The position numbers and the translations under genes were made by a program. The notes below the pieces were generated by a model. It saw only the letters and a list, made by a program, of their open reading frames with translations. It did not search any database and was not told the origin of the DNA. A stretch of 64,000 nucleotides of DNA from an uncultured Jannaschia sp. (GTDB lineage Bacteria > Pseudomonadota > Alphaproteobacteria > Rhodobacterales > Rhodobacteraceae), in assembly GCA_947494145.1 (NCBI GenBank), contig CANLTZ010000003.1:392980-456979 (forward strand). The letters run 5' to 3'. Positions 9,500 through 17,340 of the stretch are shown piece by piece (the first letter of the stretch is position 1; each line of letters starts with the position of its first letter).

Positions 9500-10756
9500 A
9501 TGCCCACAGAACGCTTTACCTTCCCCGGCCACGATGGCTCCGAACTGGCTGCCCGGCTCGACATGCCCGACGGCGCGCCCGTCGCTACGGCGCTGATCGC
9601 GCATTGCTTCACATGCGGGAAGGACATCGCCGCATCCCGCCGTATTGCGGCGCGGCTGGCATCGCAGGGCGTTGCCGTTCTGCGCTTCGACTTCACCGGG
9701 CTGGGTCATTCACAGGGCGAGTTTGAGAATACCTCGTTCACCTCCAACGTGGCCGATCTGGTGGCCGCCTATCGCGCCTTGGCCGCCCGCGATCAGGCAC
9801 CATCCCTTCTGATCGGCCATTCGCTGGGCGGCGCCGCCGTGTTGCGCGCCGCCCACGACATGCCCGAGGTAAAGGCCGTTGCGACCATCGGCGCGCCCTT
9901 CGATCCAGGCCATGTCACCCACAATTTCGATGAGGCGTTGGAGCGTATCGCCCGTGATGGCGTGGGTGAAGTGATGCTGGGCGGGCGCCCCCTGAAGATC
10001 GGACAAGGCTTCGTCGATGACGTGTCCGCCCAGAAGTTGGAGCCTGCCATCGCATCGCTCAACCGTGCGCTTCTGGTCCTGCATGCGCCTTTGGACGAGA
10101 CCGTCGCGCTCGACAATGCGACGCGCATCTTTCTGGCGGCCAAGCATCCGAAAAGCTTCGTGACGCTGGACGATGCCGACCATCTGGTGACCCGTGCCGA
10201 AGACGCGGAATATGCCGCCGAAGTCATCGTCGCCTGGGCCACGCGTTACTTGGACCTGCGCCGCCCTGCCCCGCCCATCGGCGCGCCAGAAGGCGTGACC
10301 CGCGTGTCAGAGGCGGATCCGAACGGCTTCGCACAGGACGTGGTGTCTGGCGGGGGCAAGCACCATATGACCGCCGACGAACCCGTGCCCTATGGCGGCA
10401 CCGATCGCGGCCCCACGCCCTATCAGCTTCTGGCCGCGGCCCTGGGCGCCTGCACCTCCATGACGCTGCGCATGTATGCGCGCCGCAAGCACCTGCCGCT
10501 GGATCATGTCAGCGTCGACGTCACCCATGACCGCATGCACGCGCAGGACGCGCCGTCTTCGGGCACGGAACGCATCGACCGCTTCCGCCGCGAGATCACG
10601 TTGAAGGGCGATCTGACCAACGAACAACGTGCTCGCCTTCTGGAGATTGCGGATCGCTGCCCGGTTCATCGCACTTTGGAAACCGGGGCCGAGGTGGAAA
10701 CGGTGCTTCTGGGGGCACCCGAACCCGCAGCCTTGCCGTTCGACGAATTGGTCTGA
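9500..10756 (+). CDS. Alpha/beta hydrolase-OsmC fusion protein
   Basis: 418 residues. Residues 1-255 form an alpha/beta hydrolase with a GHSLGG nucleophile elbow (S108), APLDETV and a late DADHLV histidine. The C-terminal part (about 280-415) is an OsmC/Ohr-like domain with the redox Cys in ALGACTSMTLRMYA. The fusion is a known bacterial arrangement. OsmC domains reduce organic hydroperoxides, so the hydrolase may act on esters or peroxidised lipids, but the substrate is unknown. The start at 9500 gives a compact hydrolase N-terminus (MPTERFTFPGHDG). Confidence 0.88.
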   Translation: MPTERFTFPGHDGSELAARLDMPDGAPVATALIAHCFTCGKDIAASRRIAARLASQGVAVLRFDFTGLGHSQGEFENTSFTSNVADLVAAYRALAARDQAPSLLIGHSLGGAAVLRAAHDMPEVKAVATIGAPFDPGHVTHNFDEALERIARDGVGEVMLGGRPLKIGQGFVDDVSAQKLEPAIASLNRALLVLHAPLDETVALDNATRIFLAAKHPKSFVTLDDADHLVTRAEDAEYAAEVIVAWATRYLDLRRPAPPIGAPEGVTRVSEADPNGFAQDVVSGGGKHHMTADEPVPYGGTDRGPTPYQLLAAALGACTSMTLRMYARRKHLPLDHVSVDVTHDRMHAQDAPSSGTERIDRFRREITLKGDLTNEQRARLLEIADRCPVHRTLETGAEVETVLLGAPEPAALPFDELV

Positions 10757-10791
10757 GGTGCGTCCCGGGTTGAGCGGCACACCGGCGGTAT

Positions 10792-10820
10792 TCGAGAAGC
10801 TGGTGGATCAGGTTTTTCGA
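10792..10820 (+). repeat. Palindromic intergenic repeat, copy 1
   Basis: Imperfect arms TCGAGAA and TTTTCGA surround a 15-base loop (GCTGGTGGATCAGGT). The loop is close to that of two better copies at 10975-11007 and 11040-11072 in the same gap. Confidence 0.6.
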
Positions 10821-10876
10821 GCTAATCCTCAAGAGCCTTTTCGGCTTCCACTTCACCTGTGGACTGCAAGCAAGCT

Positions 10877-10917
10877 CAAGGGGCGCCGGTCTATCGACGG
10901 GCCCTGGCCCGGCGATT
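10877..10917 (+). repeat. Dispersed repeat, copy A (matches 25166-25208)
   Basis: The stretch AAGGGGCGCCGGTCTATCGA and its continuation to CCCGGCGAT closely match 25166-25208, which reads GGGCGCTGGTCCATCGACAG and then GGCCCGGCGAT. The two copies lie 14 kb apart, both just after a coding region. Short pieces also recur in opposite orientation near 11114-11128. Confidence 0.5.
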
Positions 10918-10974
10918 TGTGTAACGATGGTGCGGGTCTTTGAAGTTATTCGGTTTTTGCCGCCTTTAAAGCGG

Positions 10975-11007
10975 TTTTCGGAAAACCTGAATCAGCATTT
11001 CCGAAAA
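10975..11007 (-). repeat. Palindromic intergenic repeat, copy 2 (inverted)
   Basis: Perfect 10-bp arms TTTTCGGAAA (10975-10984) and TTTCCGAAAA (10998-11007) enclose a 13-base loop. Read on the minus strand, the loop gives GCTGATTCAGGT, the same core as in copies 1 and 3. Confidence 0.75.
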
Positions 11008-11039
11008 ACGTCCCGCCATCGCACTGATGTTGCACCGTT

Positions 11040-11072
11040 TCTCGAAAAGCTGATGCTTCAGGTTTTTCGAGA
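11040..11072 (+). repeat. Palindromic intergenic repeat, copy 3
   Basis: Perfect 9-bp arms TCTCGAAAA (11040-11048) and TTTTCGAGA (11064-11072) enclose a 15-base loop, GCTGATGCTTCAGGT. The gap at 10757-11135 contains no credible gene; these repeats and the dispersed repeat are what it holds. Confidence 0.75.
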
Positions 11073-11135
11073 ACCGCTCTAAGCACATGCGCGATACGGT
11101 TTGATCGTCGTGCCGCAGCCCGGCGATAGACCGCC

Positions 11136-12593
11136 TCAGCCAAACGTCGCCGAAGCCAAATCCACCCGCAACGCCGCCAGGCGCGCCAGGCAGATCTTGC
11201 CTGCCACGCGTATGGCATCGCTATCCCCCGATCGCGCCAATTGGTTGAGCCGTTTCGCAGCCTCCTGCGTGGGAATGGCCCCGATGGCCGAGGTCAGGGA
11301 CAGCAGGATATGGGTCTGAGCGCGCACCTCATCCACATTCCCACGTTCAAGAGCATCGGTAAGCACCTTGTCGCTTTGCGCCAGATCTTCCCGCAGGCGA
11401 TCCAGAAGCTGTTGCTCATAATCCGGGCCCGCCGCCTGCAGCAGTTCCAGCAACATGAAGGCGCTCATATGCGGCTCGGTTTCGGGCACCCAGTTGAGCG
11501 CACGCGGCCCGGTATCGAGGTAATGCCGCATCGCCTTGCCGAAAGCGCCGATCTTTCCCAATGGCTTCGCCAGGATCCCATCGGCACCAGCCTCGATGAT
11601 CGCCTCGTTGTTATCGCGCCCGCCATAGGCCGTCATCGCCACCATGGGCAAAGGCGGTGCCATGCCGCGGGCCTGGCGGAGGCGTTCGGCCCGGAAGACT
11701 TCCATACCGCCCAGCATTGGCATTTCCACATCAATCAGGGCCAGATCAAACCGTTCCCGCGACAGCCAGTTCAGCGCTTCGATCCCGTCCTTGGCCACTT
11801 CGCATTCCGCGCCCATCCGTTCCAGCATGGCGCGGACAAGGGTCTGGTTGGTGACGTTGTCATCGGCCACCAGAATATGGGTGCCCGACAGGTCGGGCAG
11901 ATCGGCAGCTTCTTCTTCGCGACGCAGCCAGACCGTCTGCGGTATGGTCAAGATGGCCCGCGCGCCCCCCTTTGGCCGGTTCACCAACTTCAGCGTTCCG
12001 CCCAGCGCCTCGGCATTGGCCGCTGCAATATGGAGCCCCATCCCCGCCCCGACCGAGGCCGCGCCCCGTGCGGCGGGCTGCGTGGCGTCTTCCAGCAGAT
12101 CGTCGGGAAAGCCCGAACCGTTATCGGTGACGCAGATCGATAGCGTGGCGTCGCCATAAAGCTCTGCCCCCAGAACGACTTCGCCGCCGGGCGCGTGTCG
12201 CAATGCGTTGGACATCAAATTGGCCACCACCCGGCGCAGGCGCAGCAAGTCCAGCCGGACCACTTCGGGCAGCGATGACGGCCGTTCCAGCTTCACCCGC
12301 GTCCCCGTGCCCTGGGCCGCCCCATGCCAGCGGCGTAGTTCATCATCCAGAAACCGGGTCAGGTTGAGATTGCCCATATAGGACGGCTCATCGGCGTGAC
12401 CGTTTCCGCCCAGCAACTCCTCCACGAGGCGTGCCAGCAGTTCCGAGGAGGCATGGACACGATCCACCTGCGTGCGTGCGGCGCCCGGCAGGGTTTCGCT
12501 GTCGATCAGGCGCAGCCCGCCGATCACGTCCGACAGGGCGGAGCGGATGTCGTGGGCCAGCAGATCGCGCGGATCGGGTTTGCCGTCACTCAT
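11136..12593 (-). CDS. Hybrid histidine kinase with receiver and Hpt domains
   Basis: 485 residues with a complete phosphorelay and no input domain. The order is: a dimerisation/phosphoacceptor segment starting almost at the N-terminus (H14 in LLAHDIRSAL), an HATPase with N-box NLMSNALRHA (125-134) and DNGSGFP (157-163), a receiver at about 239-355 (D244/D245, phospho-Asp D288, K343), and an Hpt domain with H428 in RAQTHILLS. There is no signal peptide or membrane segment, so it is cytoplasmic. It overlaps the end of prpE by four bases and is probably co-transcribed with it. The signal and output partner are unknown. Confidence 0.88.
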   Translation of the reverse strand: MSDGKPDPRDLLAHDIRSALSDVIGGLRLIDSETLPGAARTQVDRVHASSELLARLVEELLGGNGHADEPSYMGNLNLTRFLDDELRRWHGAAQGTGTRVKLERPSSLPEVVRLDLLRLRRVVANLMSNALRHAPGGEVVLGAELYGDATLSICVTDNGSGFPDDLLEDATQPAARGAASVGAGMGLHIAAANAEALGGTLKLVNRPKGGARAILTIPQTVWLRREEEAADLPDLSGTHILVADDNVTNQTLVRAMLERMGAECEVAKDGIEALNWLSRERFDLALIDVEMPMLGGMEVFRAERLRQARGMAPPLPMVAMTAYGGRDNNEAIIEAGADGILAKPLGKIGAFGKAMRHYLDTGPRALNWVPETEPHMSAFMLLELLQAAGPDYEQQLLDRLREDLAQSDKVLTDALERGNVDEVRAQTHILLSLTSAIGAIPTQEAAKRLNQLARSGDSDAIRVAGKICLARLAALRVDLASATFG

Positions 12594-14479
12594 GCGCGGG
12601 GAAATCCCAACCCCCCCAGCACGCTACCAATCTCATCGAAAATGGCCGGGTCGTCCACGGTGGCGGGCATCTTCCAGTCGGCGCCATCGGCGATCTTCGC
12701 CATGGTGGCCCGCAATATCTTGCCCGACCGGGTCTTGGGCAGCCGGTCCACCACGGCCGCATAGCGAAAGGCCGCCACGGGTCCGATCTTTTCGCGCACC
12801 AAGGCCACCAATTCGGCGCGCACTTCGTCTTCGGGCCGGTCCACGCCCTTGGACAGGCACACAAAGCCCACAGGCACTTGCCCCTTCAGCGCATCCGCCG
12901 CGCCGATCACCGCGCATTCGGCGACGTCGGGATGGGCGCCCAGCACCTCCTCCATCGCGCCGGTGCTGAGCCGGTGACCCGCCACGTTGATCACGTCATC
13001 GGTGCGCGCCATGATCCAGAGATAGCCATCTTCGTCCAGCATCCCGGCATCGCCCGTCTCGTAGTACCCCGGGAACGTGGTGAGGTAGCTTTTGCGGAAC
13101 CGATCTTCCGCCCCCCAAAGCGTGGGCAGCGTGCCGGGCGGCAGGGGCAGCTTGATGGCGATGGCGCCCAACGTGCTGGGTGCCACCGGGTGACCGCCTT
13201 CATCCACCACGGTCACATCATAGCCAGGCATCGGCACCGAAGGGGAGCCGATCTTGATCGGCAACCGTTCCAACCCCACGGGATTGGCGGCGATGGCATA
13301 GCCGGTTTCGGTCTGCCACCAATGGTCGATCACGGGGCAGCCCGTGCGCGCCTGGATCCACTCGATCGTGTCGGGATCGGCCCTTTCGCCTGCCAGAAAG
13401 ACGTTGCGCAGCTTCGACAGATCGTGCCCGGCCATCTGTGCGCCCAGCGGGTCTTCGCGGCGCACGGCGCGGAAGGCGGTGGGCGCTGTGAAGAAATTCA
13501 CCACGCCATGGTCGGCCATGACCCGCCAGAAGGTGGACGCATCGGGCGTGCCGATGGGTTTGCCTTCGAAGACGATGGTGGTGCAGCCATGGATGAGCGG
13601 CGCGTAGCAGATATAGCTGTGCCCCACGACCCAGCCCACATCGGACGCGGCCCAGAAGACTTCGCCCGGGCGCGTGTCGTAGATGTTCTCCATCGTCCAG
13701 TCGAGGGCTACCAGATGCCCGCCCGTGGGCCGCACCACGCCCTTGGGCGCGCCCGTCGTGCCGCTGGTGTAAAGGATATAGGCGGGGTGATTGCCTTCGA
13801 CGGGCACGCATTCCGTAGGCGCAGCGTCTGCGACGAAATCGGCCCAATTCACATCGTTGGGGCCCAGCTCGGCTGGGCCCATTTCGCGCTGCAAGACGAC
13901 CTGGAAGTCGGGTTTATGGGTCGCGATGCGCACGGCCTCATCCATCAGCGGGCCGTAATGCACGATGCGCCCCGGCTCGATCCCGCAGGATCCTGCCAGA
14001 ATGGCCTTGGGCCGGGCATCATCGATGCGCACGGCCAGTTCCGTGGGGGCGAAACCACCGAAGACCACGGAATGGATGGCGCCGATGCGCGCGCAGGCCA
14101 GCATCGCCTCCAGAGCTTCGGGCACCATGGGCATGTAGATGATGACCCGGTCACCCTTGGTCACGCCGCGCGCGGCCAAGGCGCCCGCCAGCCGCGCCAC
14201 GCGGTCTTGCAACTCGGCGAAGGTAAGCTTCGTCGCGCTGCCTGTTACGGGGCTGTCATGGATGATGGCAACGCGGTCGCCGTGCCCGGCGTCCACATGG
14301 CGGTCGACGGCGTTATAGCAGCCATTGACCAACCCATCAGCGAACCATTCCGGCACCGGCCCGCCCAGATCATGCAGCGCTTTCGAGGGTGCTTTCACCC
14401 AGTCGATGGCCTGGGCCGCGTCCATCCAGAAGCCCTCCGGGTCGCCCTTCGCCCGCTCCCAATCCGATTTCCAGCCCAT
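12590..14479 (-). CDS. prpE: Propionate--CoA ligase
   Basis: 629 residues. It activates propionate (or another short acid) to the CoA thioester through an acyl-adenylate. Visible are the AMP-binding YTSGTTGAPKGVVRP motif, the acetyl/propionyl-CoA synthetase GWVVGHSYICYAPL and WWQTETG segments, ARTDDVINVAGHRLSTG, and the catalytic lysine in KTRSGKILR near the C-terminus. It precedes the hybrid kinase gene and overlaps it by four bases. Its promoter region is shared divergently with the sulfur operon starting at 14574. Confidence 0.93.
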   Translation of the reverse strand: MGWKSDWERAKGDPEGFWMDAAQAIDWVKAPSKALHDLGGPVPEWFADGLVNGCYNAVDRHVDAGHGDRVAIIHDSPVTGSATKLTFAELQDRVARLAGALAARGVTKGDRVIIYMPMVPEALEAMLACARIGAIHSVVFGGFAPTELAVRIDDARPKAILAGSCGIEPGRIVHYGPLMDEAVRIATHKPDFQVVLQREMGPAELGPNDVNWADFVADAAPTECVPVEGNHPAYILYTSGTTGAPKGVVRPTGGHLVALDWTMENIYDTRPGEVFWAASDVGWVVGHSYICYAPLIHGCTTIVFEGKPIGTPDASTFWRVMADHGVVNFFTAPTAFRAVRREDPLGAQMAGHDLSKLRNVFLAGERADPDTIEWIQARTGCPVIDHWWQTETGYAIAANPVGLERLPIKIGSPSVPMPGYDVTVVDEGGHPVAPSTLGAIAIKLPLPPGTLPTLWGAEDRFRKSYLTTFPGYYETGDAGMLDEDGYLWIMARTDDVINVAGHRLSTGAMEEVLGAHPDVAECAVIGAADALKGQVPVGFVCLSKGVDRPEDEVRAELVALVREKIGPVAAFRYAAVVDRLPKTRSGKILRATMAKIADGADWKMPATVDDPAIFDEIGSVLGGLGFPRA

Positions 14480-14573
14480 GATATCCCCTCCGTCTTGGCC
14501 TTATCTAGAAGCTTCCCTGCGCCAAAGGGCAAGCCCGCTTGACCGATGGGCCCTTGCGCGGGACAGTGTGACC

Positions 14574-15443
14574 ATGACCGATTACCCCCATGTCGAAGGC
14601 TTCTTCGACCCAGGCACCAACACGATCAGCTACTTGGTCTCGGACGGGACAACCTGCGCCATCATCGACCCGGTGTTGGATTTCGACATGGCGGCGGGCC
14701 GCACCTCCACCGCGTCGGCCGACCGCGTGATCGCAGCCATCCGCGACCGGGGCCTGGTGCTGGACTGGCTTCTGGAAACCCATGTCCATGCCGACCACCT
14801 GTCTGCGGCCCCCTACATCCAGGAGGCCTTGGGCGGACGCATCGGCATCGGCGCCGAGATTGTCACGGTGCAGGACACGTTCGGCAAGATCTTCAACGAA
14901 GGCACGCGTTTCCAACGCGATGGCAGTCAATTCGATGCGCTGTTCCGCGAAGGCGACCGGTTTGAGATCGGCACCCTGCCTGTGCGGGTGCTGCACACGC
15001 CCGGCCACACGCCCGCCTGCCTAACCTACGTGGTGGGCGGTGAAAATCAGCGACTCAGCGCTTTCGTGGGTGACACGATGTTCATGCCCGATTTCGGCAC
15101 GGCGCGTTGCGACTTTCCCGGCGGGTCGGCCGAGGCTTTGTGGGCGTCGATGCAGAAGATCCTCTCGCTACCCGATGACACGCGCATCTTCGTGGGCCAC
15201 GACTACAAGGCCCCGGGTCGGGAAAACTTCGCCTGGGAAACCACTGTGGCCGCAGAAAAGCGCAACAAGCACTTGCTGGATGGGCGCGACGCCTTTCTGA
15301 AGATGCGCCAGGAACGGGACGCGACCTTGGGCGCGCCCAAGCTCATCCTGCCCTCGCTTCAGGTGAATATGCGCGGCGGGCGGATGCCTGAACCGGATGC
15401 ACAGGGCAATGTCATGCTCAAGGTGCCGATCAACAAGATTTGA
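14574..15443 (+). CDS. Persulfide-dioxygenase-like metallo-beta-lactamase-fold protein
   Basis: 289 residues. The start at 14574 gives the family N-terminus MTDYPHVEGFFDPGTNTISY. Metal ligands are H70-V-H-A-D-H75 in LLETHVHADHLSA, the later HTPGHTPACL, and the GHDYK segment. This resembles the ETHE1/Blh group, which oxidises glutathione persulfide or handles sulfide-derived sulfur. It is the first gene of a rightward operon with YeeE/YedE and TIGR01244 proteins, which supports a sulfur role. Exact activity is inferred, not shown. Confidence 0.85.
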   Translation: MTDYPHVEGFFDPGTNTISYLVSDGTTCAIIDPVLDFDMAAGRTSTASADRVIAAIRDRGLVLDWLLETHVHADHLSAAPYIQEALGGRIGIGAEIVTVQDTFGKIFNEGTRFQRDGSQFDALFREGDRFEIGTLPVRVLHTPGHTPACLTYVVGGENQRLSAFVGDTMFMPDFGTARCDFPGGSAEALWASMQKILSLPDDTRIFVGHDYKAPGRENFAWETTVAAEKRNKHLLDGRDAFLKMRQERDATLGAPKLILPSLQVNMRGGRMPEPDAQGNVMLKVPINKI

Positions 15444-15467
15444 CCGCCCGCAGACAGGAGAAGGCAA

Positions 15468-15890
15468 GTGGAAGGTATCATCTGGGACGGCACCGCTATC
15501 CTTCGCGCGCTGATCGGTGGGCTGATGATCGGCGGGGCCGCGGCGCTTCTGCTGCTGGTCAATGGCCGCATCATGGGGGCGTCAGGCATTCTGGGCGGGC
15601 TGTTGGACGGCTCGGGCGACGCGCGCCGCGAACGGCTGGCCTTTCTGGCAGGATTGGTCGGGGCGCCGCTTCTGATCATTGCGGCCACGGGGCCCAACCC
15701 CACCAATATCGATGCGTCCTGGCCCACCCTTGTGATTGCCGGTCTGCTGGTGGGCATCGGCACGCGGCTGGGCGCGGGCTGCACGTCGGGCCATGGCATC
15801 TGCGGCCTGTCGCGTCTGTCACCACGCGCGCTTGCGGCCACCGGCACTTTCATCGCCGCAGGTATCCTGACCGTGCGGGCCTTCGGATGA
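15468..15890 (+). CDS. YeeE/YedE-family sulfur transporter, first half
   Basis: 140 residues, mostly membrane-spanning (about four hydrophobic segments). It carries the family's cysteine motif GAGCTSGHGICGLSRLS near the C-terminus. YeeE-type proteins import thiosulfate or related sulfur species. In this arrangement the channel is split into two half-size proteins. Its TGA overlaps the ATG of the second half (ATGA), so equal co-translation is likely. Confidence 0.87.
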   Translation: MEGIIWDGTAILRALIGGLMIGGAAALLLLVNGRIMGASGILGGLLDGSGDARRERLAFLAGLVGAPLLIIAATGPNPTNIDASWPTLVIAGLLVGIGTRLGAGCTSGHGICGLSRLSPRALAATGTFIAAGILTVRAFG

Positions 15891-16306
15891 GGCCCCTCAT
15901 CGCTTGCCTGTCAGGCGCGCTTTTCGGGGCGGGGCTGCTGGTTTCCGGCATGACCGACACCGCCAAGGTGCGTGGCTTCCTGGCCCTGCTGGGCCCTGGC
16001 CCCTGGGACCCCACGCTGATCTTTGTGATGGTCAGCGGCATCCTTCCGATGTTTCTGGCTTGGGCGCGCAATGGACGCCAGACACCTGTCTATGCGGCGA
16101 CCTGGCCTGAACGGGTCACCGGCATCGACGGCCCGCTCATGGCAGGGGCGGTTCTGTTCGGCCTGGGCTGGGGCCTTGTGGGCCTGTGCCCCGGACCGGC
16201 ATTGGCGGCGTTCGCTTGGGGCGGGCCCGAGGTCTTGGTCTTTACGGCCTCCATGGCGGCGGGCATGGTCGCCCTGCCCCATATCCGCAAAGCGAGACCC
16301 GCCTGA
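15887..16306 (+). CDS. YeeE/YedE-family sulfur transporter, second half
   Basis: 139 residues with about four membrane segments. It begins LIACLSGALFGAGLLVSGM and carries the conserved cysteine in LVGLCPGPALAA, the counterpart of the GCTSGHG cysteine in its partner. It probably pairs with the preceding protein to form one sulfur-compound permease. It overlaps both neighbours: four bases upstream, and one base (TGATG) with the TIGR01244 gene. Confidence 0.87.
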   Translation: MRPLIACLSGALFGAGLLVSGMTDTAKVRGFLALLGPGPWDPTLIFVMVSGILPMFLAWARNGRQTPVYAATWPERVTGIDGPLMAGAVLFGLGWGLVGLCPGPALAAFAWGGPEVLVFTASMAAGMVALPHIRKARPA

Positions 16307-16734
16307 TGGACCTGCGCCCCCTGGACCACACCACCTCCGTCGCACCCCAGCTTGAGCCCGAGGACATGGCCGCGCTGGCGCAAGACGGCGTCACCACCAT
16401 CATCTGCAACCGCCCCGACGCAGAAATCCCGCCCAGCCATCAGGCGGCCGCCATGCAGGCGGCCGCCGAAGCCGCGGGAATGGCCTTCACCTTCAACCCC
16501 ATCGCCATGCCCAATCTGACGATGGATGCGGTCGAAGAACAGGCCGATGCCATTGCAGGCGCCGAAGGCCGCGTGGTGGCCTATTGCGCGTCTGGCACCC
16601 GCTCGGCGGTGCTGTGGGCACTGTCCATGGCGGGCAAGATGCCGGCAGATGACATCCTCGCGTCGACGGCCCGGGCGGGCTATCAGCTTGGCGGGCTCAA
16701 ATCCCAGATCGAAGCTCTGGAGGCACAGCAATGA
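16306..16734 (+). CDS. TIGR01244 (Blh N-terminal-like) sulfurtransferase/phosphatase-fold protein
   Basis: 142 residues. The active-site loop is C94-A-S-G-T-R99 within VAYCASGTRSA, as in the DUF442/TIGR01244 family. That family occurs alone or fused to persulfide-dioxygenase domains and is thought to act as a rhodanese-like sulfur carrier. It starts one base into the YedE stop codon and ends with an ATGA overlap with the next gene. Its position between sulfur genes and the nitrile hydratase-like subunits ties the two modules together. Confidence 0.85.
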   Translation: MDLRPLDHTTSVAPQLEPEDMAALAQDGVTTIICNRPDAEIPPSHQAAAMQAAAEAAGMAFTFNPIAMPNLTMDAVEEQADAIAGAEGRVVAYCASGTRSAVLWALSMAGKMPADDILASTARAGYQLGGLKSQIEALEAQQ

Positions 16735-17066
16735 CCGATGGCAGACGATGGCACGACATGGGGGGCGATGCCGCAGGCCCCGTCCCGGGGGATGAGCATG
16801 ACTTCGCGCTCTGGGAAAAGCGGGTGGATGCGTTGATGATCCTGGCGTCTGGCGCGGGACATTTCACCGTCGATGGGCTGCGCCGCGCACTGGAAGACAT
16901 GGGCGAAAAAGCCTTTGAGGAGATGACGTATTACGAGCGCTGGATCGCCTCCATCAATCAGAACCTGATCGAGGCAGGCATCTATTCCATCGAGGAATTG
17001 GGCGCCAAGATGGAGGAGGTCAGCGCCCGCGGCGACACCTATGGAGAGGCCGCCGATGCAAGCTGA
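16731..17066 (+). CDS. Nitrile hydratase/thiocyanate hydrolase beta-type subunit, N-terminal half
   Basis: 111 residues that match only the N-terminal helical half of nitrile hydratase beta: RWHDMGGDAAGPVPGDE, then FALWEKRVDAL, and later EEMTYYERWIASINQ. In thiocyanate hydrolase this half is a separate protein (ScnB). The gene overlaps the TIGR01244 gene by four bases and the following subunit by eleven. A single frameshift splitting an old beta gene is the alternative, but the clean start of the next ORF and the matching SCNase order argue for a natural split. Confidence 0.75.
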   Translation: MTDGRRWHDMGGDAAGPVPGDEHDFALWEKRVDALMILASGAGHFTVDGLRRALEDMGEKAFEEMTYYERWIASINQNLIEAGIYSIEELGAKMEEVSARGDTYGEAADAS

Positions 17067-17340
17067 TGCTGACTTCGCGCCTGGCGCCCGCGTCCGCGTC
17101 CGCGCCCTGATGCCGCCGGGCCATATCCGCACCCCCGCCTATCTGCGCGGCCATGTCGGTGAGGTGGAGCGCGTGCTTGGCCCCTTCGGCAACCCCGAAA
17201 AACTGGCCTACATGCTGCCCGCCGACAAGCAACGCCTTTACCGCGTGCGCTTTCGCCTAGCGGATCTCTGGCCCGACGCAGATGCCCCCACCGACACGAT
17301 CGATGCCGAAATCTACGCCCATTGGCTGGAGCCCGCCTGA
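17056..17340 (+). CDS. Nitrile hydratase/thiocyanate hydrolase SH3-like subunit (beta C-terminal half)
   Basis: 94 residues equal to the SH3-like C-terminal half of nitrile hydratase beta: FAPGARVRVRALMPPGHIR, then TPAYLRGHVGEVERVLGPF, YRVRF and a terminal YAHWLEPA. In thiocyanate hydrolase this piece is the separate ScnA. It overlaps the preceding ORF in a different frame, and its TGA overlaps the next ATG by one base. It packs against the metal-binding subunit in the known enzymes. Confidence 0.75.
   Translation: MQADADFAPGARVRVRALMPPGHIRTPAYLRGHVGEVERVLGPFGNPEKLAYMLPADKQRLYRVRFRLADLWPDADAPTDTIDAEIYAHWLEPA

Noticed and set aside
12431..14542. 703-codon open frame on plus, opposite prpE
   Set aside because: It is a GC-driven shadow of prpE. 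The translation is His/Arg/Gly-rich with no domain, while prpE has every ANL motif.
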